Origin: Deltaproteobacteria bacterium
GTDB lineage: Bacteria; Myxococcota_C; UBA6777
Assembly (NCBI GenBank): GCA_006226375.1
Contig: SBHC01000051.1
Location: 1 to 64,000, forward strand
DNA: 64,000 nt
Direction: 5' to 3'
Below are positions 45,062 through 53,786 of the stretch, in pieces. Made by a program: the position numbers and the translations under genes. The stretch's first letter is position 1; every line of letters begins with the position of its first letter. The notes beneath the pieces are model-generated. The model searched no databases and had not been told where the DNA came from. It was given only the letters and a program-made list of their open reading frames with translations.

Positions 45062-46744
45062 CTAGCCGATGTCGTTGTTGTTTTTCTTGCGGCGACGGTA
45101 AGGACAACGAGCGTATCCCGACAAACGCACCCAGCTTCCTTTGTGGATTCGCTTTAGCTTGGGATTCCAACGCTTCAATTGACGCGGTGAGAACTTCAAC
45201 TTGAGCCTTCGACTGAGCGCACGCAGCGACGTTTTGCGTTTGGCTTTGTAACAAGCTCGTCGAAGACGACGTCGGTTTCGTAGACGCCCGGGCCAGTGTC
45301 GAAACAACCAGGATGGGGGAAGCCGTCGTCGAAACTGGCGAACATGCAGGCCCAGCTTCCAGTACGTGCGTTTGCGACGCCATGACTTGGAAGCCCGCGA
45401 CCTTGGCACCAACACATACCGAAGCTTTCGAAGCTGGGCATCGGTCCACACGCGATTCAGCTGCATCAGCACCGAGCGAGGAACCTTGTGGCGCTTCGCC
45501 AACGTTCGCAGTCGAGAGGAAGACTTCACCCGCAAAGTAAGCAGGGACAAAGACTTGCGTTTGTTACGAAAGAACCGACGCAAGCGACGGGCCGAAGCTG
45601 CCGGAACCCGTAGAGGATAACGTTGCCCTGGAGGCGTCGCCCAGGTCGACAACGCAGGATTAAACAACCGCAACTCTTTGAGCGACAGACCTGTTGCATC
45701 AGCCACAGACCGCAAAGCAACCGCACCGGGCGTTCGCACCACCTTCCATCGCAGCGGCGGAAACGGCTTCGGGTAATGATGCAGTTTCTTAGGATTGCGC
45801 CAGTAATGCACCAAAGTAAAGAAGCGCGGCACAGCCATCCGAGTCTCGCGAGGCACCCAACATTTGGCGTGACGCCGCATCTGCCAGAAGGTCATCTTGG
45901 GACAACGTTTGATGATACGATCAACGCAGCCTTCACCACAGTTGTACGCAGCGATGACCAACGGCCAGCTACGGAAGCGCTTGTACAGGAACTTCATGTA
46001 GCGCAACATCGCATCTGTGGCTTTTTCCACGTGACGACGCTCGTCCACCCAAGGCGTAATCTTAAGCCCAAAGCGACGACCTGTGTGCGACATGATCTGC
46101 CACATCCCCATCGCCGTCTTGTTGGATCGCAGCCGAGGCACAAAGCTCGACTCGTTCCCAGCAAGCATCATCAGGGCAAGAGGCATCCTGTGCCGTCGAA
46201 AGATCGGCTCCAAGATGTGCTTGTAACGAGAGAACCGCTTCAGCACGATCCAGGTAAAGCCCCACCGTTTCGTCCGGTATTTCCGCAAGAACCAGGGCAT
46301 CGGCTTCACGTTGTGGGGAACCCTGACATCCGGAAACATCGGCCCTTTGTACTTCGCCACCTTGGCACGATTGGATTTGGCAGGCACAGTCTTCGCTGGT
46401 TGCACGGCCTTGGCAGGCACAGTCTTCGCTGGTTGCACGGCCTTGGCATCTGGTTTTTTGCTCGCAACAACCGTCTTTTTCGGCAACTTGGTAGGCAAAG
46501 GTTTGCGCGATTTTGGCGCAGACGTTCGTCCCTTGGACTCTTTCGCAACAGAAGCCTGGGCAGTGGCCTTTTCGCGTTGAGCCAAAGACTTCGCTTTCTG
46601 CGAGGGCGCTTTGGCCTTCGCCTTGTGAGACGTTGCGACCTTGGAAGATGTACGTGTTTGGGCAAGGCGGGCAGAGCAACCTCCAAGGGAGAGAGCAAGC
46701 CAACCCAACCAACCGATCTGGAACAATGAGAACGAGCGAAACAT
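45062..46744 (-). CDS. Lipoprotein lytic transglycosylase, MltD-like, with LysM-type repeats
   Basis: The 560-residue protein starts with a lipoprotein signal (SLGGC, Cys23), then about 110 residues of Ala/Lys/Pro-rich linker, then an SLT-type lytic transglycosylase domain with catalytic Glu198 in MMLAGNESSFVPRLRSNKTAMGMWQIM and AAYNCGEG. Degenerate LysM-like segments lie near residues 340-375, 410-435 and 510-545. It cleaves peptidoglycan glycan strands. The C-terminal half is exceptionally rich in Arg and Lys. The minus-strand open frame continues to 47185 without an ATG-signal match, but the lipoprotein signal sets the start at 46744; the extension is not believable. A 33-bp tandem duplication lies in the linker. 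Confidence 0.88.
   Translation of the reverse strand: MFRSFSLFQIGWLGWLALSLGGCSARLAQTRTSSKVATSHKAKAKAPSQKAKSLAQREKATAQASVAKESKGRTSAPKSRKPLPTKLPKKTVVASKKPDAKAVQPAKTVPAKAVQPAKTVPAKSNRAKVAKYKGPMFPDVRVPHNVKPMPWFLRKYRTKRWGFTWIVLKRFSRYKHILEPIFRRHRMPLALMMLAGNESSFVPRLRSNKTAMGMWQIMSHTGRRFGLKITPWVDERRHVEKATDAMLRYMKFLYKRFRSWPLVIAAYNCGEGCVDRIIKRCPKMTFWQMRRHAKCWVPRETRMAVPRFFTLVHYWRNPKKLHHYPKPFPPLRWKVVRTPGAVALRSVADATGLSLKELRLFNPALSTWATPPGQRYPLRVPAASARRLRRFFRNKRKSLSLLTLRVKSSSRLRTLAKRHKVPRSVLMQLNRVWTDAQLRKLRYVLVPRSRASKSWRRKRTYWKLGLHVRQFRRRLPPSWLFRHWPGRLRNRRRLRRACYKAKRKTSLRALSRRLKLKFSPRQLKRWNPKLKRIHKGSWVRLSGYARCPYRRRKKNNNDIG
46379..46444. repeat. 33-bp tandem duplication in the transglycosylase linker
   Basis: Two identical 33-bp units (46379-46411 and 46412-46444) encode the duplicated 11-residue unit AKTVPAKAVQP. 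The unit length is a multiple of three, so the frame is kept; a site prone to length change. Confidence 0.85.
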
Positions 46745-46868
46745 GAGCAACCACGGGGTCCATCGTAAAAGAGGATAGACATAACTTGGAGAAAAAACAA
46801 ACGTTGTAGAGGTGTTTAGTATCCAACAGGAAACGTGATTGTCAACATACGTTGGAGTGTGGGGTGGC

Positions 46869-47231
46869 TCAGGAAGGAAGGTCGTTGGCCCAGCGTTCGT
46901 CTTGCAGCATTTGCCATTCGGTAAGGGAGAGGTAGACTTTTCGGGAGAGACCGACGCTGGGTCGATGGATGTGCAGGCACACTTCAGTCGGTGCCAACTC
47001 CTCCACCCAGTATTCACCGTCAGGACGCAGGAGTTGTTTGCGAATGCTGCGAATGTGTTTGGAGATCCGATGCATTCGTCGGCCAGAGGGAGAGTTGAAA
47101 CGCTCCCAGTCGCGGTTACGGCTGATGGTTGGGTCAAACAGGAGCTGTTGGAGCAGCTCCTTCTCTTCAAGGGTAAACGATTCAAACTTCGGGGTATAGT
47201 CTGCGAAATCCGAGGTGTTGGAAGAGATCAT
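46869..47231 (-). CDS. Small hypothetical protein
   Basis: A 120-residue charged protein (FTLEEKELLQQLLFDPTISRNRDWERFN..., ...RMHRISKHIRSIRKQL) with good protein-like composition and mostly helical pattern. It has no signal peptide, no membrane segment and no motif I can name. It lies between queC and the transglycosylase gene on the same strand. The plus-strand and other minus-strand frames over the same DNA look less protein-like, so this is the best reading. The ribosome site (AAGAGCGATCG) is modest. Confidence 0.5.
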   Translation of the reverse strand: MISSNTSDFADYTPKFESFTLEEKELLQQLLFDPTISRNRDWERFNSPSGRRMHRISKHIRSIRKQLLRPDGEYWVEELAPTEVCLHIHRPSVGLSRKVYLSLTEWQMLQDERWANDLPS

Positions 47232-47271
47232 CGATCGCTCTTAAGTTGAGTTTGTTCACAGAGGTTGCCAC

Positions 47272-47973
47272 CTAACAGGTCTGGTAGGCCACCGGGTCTT
47301 CGATGTTGTTGGCGGCAAAGCCCTTGAGGCGCAGCAAACAAGCATCGCATTGACCACATGCTTCCCCTTCAGGAGAAGGGTCATAACAGGTAGAAGTTAG
47401 GGAGTAGTCCACGCCCAAGGCAAGCCCTTGCTCTACAATCTGGGCCTTGGTCAGGTGCAACAAAGGGGTGTGGATGGTGAGCTTGTGAGTGCCTTCCACC
47501 CCGGCTTTTGTCGCGAGATTCGCCATGGTTTCAAACGCTTCAATGAACTCTGGACGACAGTCAGGGTAGCCGCTGTAGTCCAGCGCGTTGACCCCGATGA
47601 AGATGTCGTAACTTCCGAGGACTTCCGCCCAGGCGAGAGCATACGACAAGAACACCGTGTTCCGAGCGGGCACATAGGTCACAGGGATGGACTCTTCCAT
47701 CTCATCCAGGGAGCGACCTTTTGGCACCTCAACGTTGTCGTCGGTGAGAGCAGAGCCACCAAACGCCCGAAGGTCGATGTTAACGACCCGGTGTTCCTGC
47801 ACGCCGGCTTGTTCCGCGATGGTAGCCGCGGCTCGCAGCTCATGTTCGTGGCGTTGTCCGTATCGAAAGCTCATCGCGTACACAGAAAACCCTTTGGATT
47901 GAGCGATGGCCAAACACGTGGTTGAGTCGAGTCCTCCGCTCAAAAGCACGATGGCCTTGGGCTGTGTGCTCAT
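47272..47973 (-). CDS. queC: 7-cyano-7-deazaguanine synthase
   Basis: The 233-residue enzyme makes preQ0 from 7-carboxy-7-deazaguanine, ammonia and ATP, the last step before preQ1/queuosine or archaeosine-like bases. Visible features: the PP-loop SGGLDSTTC (about 12-20), the conserved [18 protein letters not shown] and the C-terminal zinc ligands [20 protein letters not shown]. The start ATG at 47973 overlaps the stop of the preceding MBL gene by four bases (ATGA); a longer frame to 48168 would overlap that gene and has no queC homology. No queD, queE or queF is nearby. Confidence 0.94.
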   Translation of the reverse strand: MSTQPKAIVLLSGGLDSTTCLAIAQSKGFSVYAMSFRYGQRHEHELRAAATIAEQAGVQEHRVVNIDLRAFGGSALTDDNVEVPKGRSLDEMEESIPVTYVPARNTVFLSYALAWAEVLGSYDIFIGVNALDYSGYPDCRPEFIEAFETMANLATKAGVEGTHKLTIHTPLLHLTKAQIVEQGLALGVDYSLTSTCYDPSPEGEACGQCDACLLRLKGFAANNIEDPVAYQTC

Positions 47974-48875
47974 TCTCCCTGCTCCTGTTGTTTCTTGAAG
48001 TAACGTCGGTATCCATCCACACAGCCTGTAGCCCCTGCGACAAATTGGTACTGGTGAATGCCGTCTTCGTCCACTTGATCGACCTTGGCTTGCTCCGCGA
48101 TCCAGTCCCAGTATCCAGCGATCATCTCTTCGCGAGACCGCTCCAACGACCACTGCTCTTGCATCCATTCGGTGAGCACGTCCAGGTTGACACGCAAGCG
48201 CTCCAGGTGGGATGAGGCGTTCTCTCTCTCGCCAAAGTGGGTCAAGAACAATCGCTTGGGTTGATGCTCTTGAAGCCGGGCGATGCTTTGCCTCCAGGCG
48301 TCCAGATCAAAGTCGGGGGGAGGCGTGGGGACGCGGATGTGGTCGTAGCCAGGCAAACCGCAACCTCCAACGTCGCCTGTGAAGCAGTCACCTTCGTCTG
48401 TGAGGTAGGCGAGGTGGTGATACGCATGTCCTGGTGTATCGATGGCGGTCCAGGTGCGACCGGCAGCCTCCACAGTATCGCCGTTGTAAAGCACCACGAG
48501 CTTGTCCTCGGGAACGGGCAACATATCGCCCCACAGCACGCTCATTTTGTCTTCACCATAGACTCGCGTCGCGCTGGCCAACAAACGCTCAGGGTTGATC
48601 AGATGGCGAGCGCCGCGTTCGTGCACATAGATTGTTGCACCTTGCTGCGCCAGCCATCCGGCTCCTCCCGCATGATCCAGGTGAATGTGGGTAAGGAAAA
48701 GATGGGTCACATCCGAAGGCGACAGACCATGAACAGCCAGGGCCTTGGTTAAGTGAGGCAACGTTGAGCCAGGACCACTTTCGACCAAAGCCACCTCAGA
48801 GCCGCGACGTACCAAAAACGACGCGATCAACGAAGGCTGCTCCAGAAAGTGCAGGTCCAGAACTTCCACAGACAT
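47970..48875 (-). CDS. Metallo-beta-lactamase-fold hydrolase
   Basis: The 301-residue protein has the MBL signature [10 protein letters not shown] (HxHxDH) followed by His residues in DTPGHAYHH and ASSHLERL, and an aspartate bridging site in DCFTGDVGG. It is a glyoxalase II-like/MBL-fold metallo-hydrolase of general type; substrate unknown. AAGGAG precedes the ATG at 48875. Its stop overlaps the queC start, so the two are translationally coupled; whether it serves deazapurine metabolism is not known. Confidence 0.9.
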   Translation of the reverse strand: MSVEVLDLHFLEQPSLIASFLVRRGSEVALVESGPGSTLPHLTKALAVHGLSPSDVTHLFLTHIHLDHAGGAGWLAQQGATIYVHERGARHLINPERLLASATRVYGEDKMSVLWGDMLPVPEDKLVVLYNGDTVEAAGRTWTAIDTPGHAYHHLAYLTDEGDCFTGDVGGCGLPGYDHIRVPTPPPDFDLDAWRQSIARLQEHQPKRLFLTHFGERENASSHLERLRVNLDVLTEWMQEQWSLERSREEMIAGYWDWIAEQAKVDQVDEDGIHQYQFVAGATGCVDGYRRYFKKQQEQGE

Positions 48876-49011
48876 TCACACAACTCCTTGTTCCAACAAT
48901 GTTGCATCCCCCAAACGACAAAGGAACGCCGTTCCCATGGACAGGGACTATACCACATTCATACTGGGGGAACGGAAACATCTCGGGAACAGAATGGAGG
49001 GGAGTGGAAGG

Positions 49012-49575
49012 TCAGTTGCCGCAGCTTTTGGGATCGACGGAGAGAAGTTTTTGGACCTCGCGTTGCACCAAAGTCATATCAGGAACGCCGACATACACAC
49101 GTCGGATCTTTCCGCATCGATCGATCAGAAAGCTCTGGGGAATGCGGATGATTCGACCGAACGCCGTGGCTCCCCGGTAGATGCTTCCATCCGCGACAAG
49201 CACCGGGTAATCCACCTTCATCAGCTGAAGATAAGGCACCAGGATTTGCTTGACCTGTTGCTCCAGCGCGATCCCGACAACCAGGAATCCTTTCTGGCGA
49301 TTCTTCACGTACAGCTTTTTGAGCTTAGGGATGATGTAGAGGCACGGCGTACAGGAGCTGGAAAAGAAGTCGACGAGCGCCACCTTGCCTCGTAACGCAG
49401 AGAGAGGAAAGTCTACGTTGTCCACCTGAGGCAGGGTGATGCCATACAGCGGAGTGATCGGTCCAGGGGCGTTGCGCTTCACCTGCTTTTTGCTGCAAGC
49501 CGCACCACCCAATCCCAACGCAACCACCATCAGAACACAGGCCCATCGCCAAACCAAAGAAGACCGTCGCATCAT
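49012..49575 (-). CDS. TlpA/ResA-like thioredoxin-fold lipoprotein
   Basis: A 187-residue periplasmic protein anchored by lipoprotein signal (GLGGAAC). After a short linker comes a thioredoxin fold: LPQVDNVDFPLSALRGKVALVDFFSSSCTPC, with the active-site CTPC preceded by Ser-Ser, and the cis-Pro loop in RIPQSFLIDRCGKI. It should reduce or isomerise disulfides in the envelope, like TlpA/ResA. The ATG at 49575 follows AAGGACGCG. A further Cys near the C-terminus (KSCGN) is unpaired. It lies 54 bp downstream of lolA on the same strand. Confidence 0.9.
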   Translation of the reverse strand: MMRRSSLVWRWACVLMVVALGLGGAACSKKQVKRNAPGPITPLYGITLPQVDNVDFPLSALRGKVALVDFFSSSCTPCLYIIPKLKKLYVKNRQKGFLVVGIALEQQVKQILVPYLQLMKVDYPVLVADGSIYRGATAFGRIIRIPQSFLIDRCGKIRRVYVGVPDMTLVQREVQKLLSVDPKSCGN

Positions 49576-49629
49576 CGCGTCCTTGCTACCAGAGGAGTCC
49601 AATCCAACATCGCTAGAGAGCCACTTGCC

Positions 49630-50382
49630 CTACTTGATGACCGTTTTCTCAACGCCTTTGGGGATTTTGAAGTGAAACACCGAGTTGAGGAGCTTGCACT
49701 TTTGGTTCCGCCGAAACTGAGAAAAGATAAAGCGATTTCGATTGCCAGCGGGGTCGGTGTAGATGGTCTCTCGGATCCAATATTTCTTAGGATGCACCGC
49801 GAAGTAAAGTTTGCGCAGGACCGTTTGTGGCTTCTTGGGAGTCAGCTCCAACTGAATGTCGCCGGACTTGCCGAAGCTTTTGTCGCGAATCTGCTTGATA
49901 TGAAACGAACGCTTGAGGTTTCCGCTCCCCCACAAGAACTGCATGGCCACGCCAAACTGAGAACGCTTCATGCCATACCGAACTTTGACCTCTTGGTCTT
50001 CCGGGTAATACATCCAAAGTGTACGCATCACGCCGTTGTAGATAAAGTCTTTGGGTTCCGGTCGTTTGTACAAAAAGCGGAGTTTTCCGGGCTTCTTGTA
50101 GAAGAACTTGCCCTGTTCTTTCTGAGGCCGTGACAAACGCGGAGCCTTGAAGATCTGACGAAACTTCACACAGAGAGTCTTCACGCTTTGGTAGTAGGTT
50201 TGAATCCCTGCGATGGCTTTGGCAAGTTGGGGGTTGTTGGCTCGCTTCGCTGGTCGTTTGGCGGGCGCAGCCCACACCTTCGACAATGTCCCTGCTCCAC
50301 TCCAGGCCGCCATCCCCACCCACAACAAAACAGCACAGAGCCAGACTCCAGCTTCTGGTATACCTTGCTTGCGGTTCCACAT
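49630..50382 (-). CDS. lolA: Outer-membrane lipoprotein carrier protein LolA
   Basis: A 250-residue periplasmic protein with signal peptide (GVWLCAVLLWVGMAAW...KVWAA). The LolA beta-barrel is visible as FRQIFKAPRLSRPQKEQGKFFYKKPGKLRFLYKRPE...IYNGVMRTLWMYYPEDQEV and later repeated strands. LolA ferries lipoproteins from LolCDE to LolB at the outer membrane. Compared with enterobacterial LolA it is longer and very basic. The ATG at 50382 follows GGTGGAAG. It sits between an anti-sigma-like membrane protein and a TlpA-like lipoprotein. Confidence 0.88.
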   Translation of the reverse strand: MWNRKQGIPEAGVWLCAVLLWVGMAAWSGAGTLSKVWAAPAKRPAKRANNPQLAKAIAGIQTYYQSVKTLCVKFRQIFKAPRLSRPQKEQGKFFYKKPGKLRFLYKRPEPKDFIYNGVMRTLWMYYPEDQEVKVRYGMKRSQFGVAMQFLWGSGNLKRSFHIKQIRDKSFGKSGDIQLELTPKKPQTVLRKLYFAVHPKKYWIRETIYTDPAGNRNRFIFSQFRRNQKCKLLNSVFHFKIPKGVEKTVIK

Positions 50383-50553
50383 GTCTTCCACCTTTCTTGT
50401 CACTGCATCTGAATTGAGAGGATTGTATTTGGGTCATTGGGCTGAAAATCCGGGCTGGATGCAACCCCAAGATGGGGAGAACCGAGCCCAAAAGTCAAGT
50501 TCCATAGGAGAGACAACGGGAAGACATAGGGAAGGCACAACACAAAGAAGAAG

Positions 50554-52365
50554 TTAGCGGGGAGAAGCTTTTTGGGTAGGCTGAGCTTTCCGGGCGGGCT
50601 TTGCACCACCTGCAGGTAACCTCCGGGCTCTTCGGCTGCGCCTCAACCAACGCTGGCTGTTCTGCGCATCACCTGACTGCAGGTACGCTTGCGCCACATT
50701 GCGGAACGCGCTCGCTCGCTGTTGGGAGGGAAAGGTTGCGACATAGTCGCGTACGTATTGCTCCGCGAGATGAGGCTGCAGCGCGCGAACGTAAAGCCGA
50801 ATCATCGACAACAAAATAGTCCGAACGCGAGCCTGGTCCTTCTGACGTTGAGCCTTCTTGAGCGCGCTCTGGTAATTTGCGATGGCCTTGTCCAGGTACA
50901 GCCTTTGGTTGGAGCGGTAGAACAACCCTTGGTTGTACTGCGCTCGACCCAGCGCCCCTTTCCCACCAAACGCTGGACGACGAGCCTGGACCTGGAACTT
51001 CCGCTGCACGTAACGACCGGGTTTTGCGCTCTGCATGACCTTCTTTTTGGTCGGATACACATAACGCTGAGACGGTCGATAGCCCGTCGACGAACCCGTG
51101 CTGTAACCTCTCGCTCTGCGTCGTCGATTTTGGAAGTCAAAGTTAAGAGTCTTAGGAGCCCGTCGCCTGGGCTTGGGTTTGAACTCCCTTCGAGGCTGGG
51201 GTTTTGGTCGCGGAGTAGGCTCAAGTGGAGCTGGCGCCAAAGCGACTCGCCGACGAGGTGCTGGCCTGTTGGCCTCCGTATCCACATCATCGTCGTCCTC
51301 ATTGTCTCGCACAGGAGCCGGGATCCGAGGGATAGCAACCCTCCGCGAGGGCTTCGCGACGACTGGACGTCGAGGAGGTGCAGAAGGCTCAGCCGAAGGA
51401 GGCTTTGCGAGCCGACGCACCTGCTGGAGCCGCCGTTGGAGCAATTCATCAAGAGATTTCTCTCTCTTCGCCTTTTTGTCCTTCTTCTTGCGCTCTCCAC
51501 TTCGGCGAACACGGCTCTTGCGGCGACGCTTCAAAGCACGAGAGGCTCGACGAGTTCTTCGGTACCGCGCCCTGCGACGAGGGAGGCTCCTCTTAAGCGT
51601 GGGCTCATCCTTGAGAAGGTCCTTTTCCTTTTTGTCTGCACCTTCGTTGAGGGCAGTAGCGGCCTTAGCGTCTGTTGATTTGGCACCTGGCGTAGAGTCG
51701 GCCAGCTTTCCCGTTACCGGAGAAACCGTCCGACGCGGCGGAGCTGGATCGGCGTTTTTCGCCGTTTTGGAAACTTTTCCTTTCCAGCGTTGACCAACAG
51801 GAGGTGGCGCCTTGCGAGCAGCAACGGTTCGGGTTTGATCCCCAGACTCAATGTTGCCTGCAAAACGATCGTTGGCGTCCAGACGTCGCTGAGCCAGTTT
51901 GGGCGAGGACTTCACAGAAGGACTCTCTGCTTTGTAGCTGGCGTTCTCTTTGGGTTGCATGAGAGAAGGAAGGTGTTTGCCGCGTGAAGCAAGCCAAAGC
52001 CCCCCAACCAACAGCGTCACGGTGCAAAAGGCGAGGACAGGTTGAAACGATGGTATGGCCAACAGTCGAGCCCACCATGACAGAGTCTCATGTTCCTCCA
52101 CAACCGGGCGTTCCGGGACTTTATCGTAAACGGCCTGCTCCGCTTGCTGCAAGATGCTTCGGTCCAATGACGACGGGGGCTCTGCCCAGCGGTCTTTGGA
52201 AAACACCGTGCGTGAAAAGCGCATATCGCCTTCCAATGCATCGAGAGAGGCTGCACAATCGGGATGAGCCTCAGCATGACGCTTCATCGCAGCCACGACA
52301 TCGTCAGGCAGAGTTCCCTCTACATAATCCAACAATAGATTTTCGAACGTTTCGTTGTTCATCAT
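50554..52365 (-). CDS. Anti-sigma-like membrane protein with variant zinc finger, basic linker and TPR-type C-terminus
   Basis: A 603-residue protein. Residues 1-45 match the start of zinc-binding anti-sigma (ZAS/RsgI-like) domains (FENLLLDYVEGTLPDDVV...), but the expected H-x3-C-x2-C reads His30-x3-His34-x2-Cys37, a substituted first Cys. A transmembrane helix follows (about 107-126). Residues about 210-450 are extremely rich in Arg, Lys and Pro with Asp/Glu-only patches (e.g. RDNEDDDDVDTEANR), and residues about 470-590 show TPR-like helices (LDKAIANYQSALKKAQRQ, LAEQYVRDYVATFPSQ). Anti-sigma with a periplasmic or cytoplasmic TPR end is a fair reading, yet no sigma gene is adjacent. Start at 52365; the region upstream is non-coding. 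Confidence 0.7.
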   Translation of the reverse strand: MMNNETFENLLLDYVEGTLPDDVVAAMKRHAEAHPDCAASLDALEGDMRFSRTVFSKDRWAEPPSSLDRSILQQAEQAVYDKVPERPVVEEHETLSWWARLLAIPSFQPVLAFCTVTLLVGGLWLASRGKHLPSLMQPKENASYKAESPSVKSSPKLAQRRLDANDRFAGNIESGDQTRTVAARKAPPPVGQRWKGKVSKTAKNADPAPPRRTVSPVTGKLADSTPGAKSTDAKAATALNEGADKKEKDLLKDEPTLKRSLPRRRARYRRTRRASRALKRRRKSRVRRSGERKKKDKKAKREKSLDELLQRRLQQVRRLAKPPSAEPSAPPRRPVVAKPSRRVAIPRIPAPVRDNEDDDDVDTEANRPAPRRRVALAPAPLEPTPRPKPQPRREFKPKPRRRAPKTLNFDFQNRRRRARGYSTGSSTGYRPSQRYVYPTKKKVMQSAKPGRYVQRKFQVQARRPAFGGKGALGRAQYNQGLFYRSNQRLYLDKAIANYQSALKKAQRQKDQARVRTILLSMIRLYVRALQPHLAEQYVRDYVATFPSQQRASAFRNVAQAYLQSGDAQNSQRWLRRSRRARRLPAGGAKPARKAQPTQKASPR

Positions 52366-52928
52366 CCATACAAACCATCCAACAGTCCGCCAGAGAGTAA
52401 ACTTCTGGCGTTGAGCCTACGTTGCCGCAAGCTCTAGGGGACCGAGTGCGTAGCATCCAACAGAATGGGGTTGACCCAACAGCCACCTCACCTGCACACC
52501 CCTCCTTTGATAGGGATAATGCTCCTTCGCACCGGGCGCAACAAATTGTAACACACGTTTGCTGCTGTGTGTCATGCCGGAAGGTCGAGTCAGAAACGAG
52601 GCGCTGAAAGACAACACCCGTCTGGACTGTCCCACTCCGGCTTACGTGACTGGAAACGCAGAGCCGCAAAAAAAGTTTTGGACGATGGCCTCAAAGTTTT
52701 CCCCTGCCCGTTCAGGAGACACCACAACTCTCGATATTGACAGGTTCGTTGCCCTGGCATAGTCTGGGGCCTGACGATGACACCCAAAGAGCGGCGTGCC
52801 TGCCTTGTGAAGAAAACACACAGCAGTTTTGCGAGGTTCGCGACCGTTGTGAGCCTCTTCACAACAGCCCGATGCCATACGCTCCTATGATTCCAGCCCC
52901 TTGTCAGGGTCCCACGAGGGTAAAGCTG
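52366..52928. other. Intergenic region between divergent genes
   Basis: No gene is convincing in 563 bp between the anti-sigma-like gene (minus) and the TPR gene (plus). An inverted repeat ACACAC (52551-52556)/GTGTGT (52567-52572) could form a hairpin. A candidate promoter is listed separately. The frames across this stretch have no ribosome site and no homology. Confidence 0.45.
52737..52765 (+). promoter_or_regulatory. Candidate promoter of the TPR gene
   Basis: TTGACA (52737-52742) is followed after 17 bp by TAGTCT (52760-52765, three matches); the overlapping CATAGT is a better hexamer at 15 bp. The start would leave a leader of about 155 nt. Confidence 0.35.
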
Positions 52929-53696
52929 ATGTCGGAACAAAGTTACCAAGCAAAAGCGAAGCGATTTACAGCGTTGGTGGAAGAAGGCGCCGCCGCCAAA
53001 GAAAACGATCCCGCCCGAGCCTTGGCAGCGTTTCGCAACGCCAAAGCTATCTTTCCAACAGCCGATGGGATCGATGCCTGGGTCGAACACCTTGAGGCCC
53101 GGTTGCGCAAAGAGCATGTTGAGTCCAAGAGAACTCCGAAGCCAGCCCCGACCTCGATCGCAGCGTCAACAGCGGCCGAAGCGCCGTTCTCCATGTCATC
53201 GCAAACGCTGCCAGCTTCGGTCAACCAAAACCAGATCAAGCAGTGGGTGTTGAAGGCAGACAAGTCGGCTCGCCTGGGACACATCTCGGAAGCCCTTCAC
53301 TACCTGGATCATGCTCGTGAAACGCTAGAAAGCATGGGCGGGCCCGACAAGGTGATTCTGCGTATTCTCAACCGCCGCAACAAAATCGCTCCCAACGCTG
53401 AAATGCTTTACCAGTCTGCGGTGTTGTTGGAGAAGTTGGGAGACCCCGAACTTGCCATGAAGCGACTGGACGCCGCTTTGCAGCTCAAGCCAGATTACGA
53501 GGAGTGCTTGTGGACAAAGGTGGAGCTGTCCGAAGCCAACGAAAAGCCTCACCAGCTGCAGTCGGCGCTGATGACACTCACCAAATTGTACGAACGAACC
53601 CAGCAGTTCCAAAAGTACGATGACGTGCAGCGTCGCTCGGCCGCAGTTCGCAACAAAGTCATTGAATGGTCAGGAGAATTTGCAGCGCCCCTGTAA
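52929..53696 (+). CDS. TPR-repeat protein
   Basis: A 255-residue protein with no signal peptide. TPR-like helix pairs are visible, for example ARLGHISEALHYLDHARETL, NAEMLYQSAVLLEKLGDPELAMKRLDAALQLKPDYEECL and QLQSALMTLTKLYERTQQF. A Pro/Ala/Ser linker (about 60-95) separates a first helical pair from the main array. It is a scaffold-type protein of unknown partner. The ATG at 52929 has GAGGGTAAAG upstream; the longer frame from 52737 lacks a site. It is followed by the carboxyltransferase gene after 90 bp. Confidence 0.75.
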   Translation: MSEQSYQAKAKRFTALVEEGAAAKENDPARALAAFRNAKAIFPTADGIDAWVEHLEARLRKEHVESKRTPKPAPTSIAASTAAEAPFSMSSQTLPASVNQNQIKQWVLKADKSARLGHISEALHYLDHARETLESMGGPDKVILRILNRRNKIAPNAEMLYQSAVLLEKLGDPELAMKRLDAALQLKPDYEECLWTKVELSEANEKPHQLQSALMTLTKLYERTQQFQKYDDVQRRSAAVRNKVIEWSGEFAAPL

Positions 53697-53786
53697 GATT
53701 GACCTTCCCTCCCCCACCTCCCTGTTGAGAGTTCACAGACACCCTTCGCCTTTGCGGCGAAACCACTCGATGTACGAAGGAAGACG

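Noticed and set aside
46745..47185. Upstream extension of the transglycosylase frame
   Set aside because: The residues are low-quality and overlap the small minus-strand gene at 46869-47231; the lipoprotein signal at 46744 gives a normal start.
47974..48168. Upstream extension of queC
   Set aside because: It overlaps the MBL-fold gene in another frame, and family members start at the position chosen.
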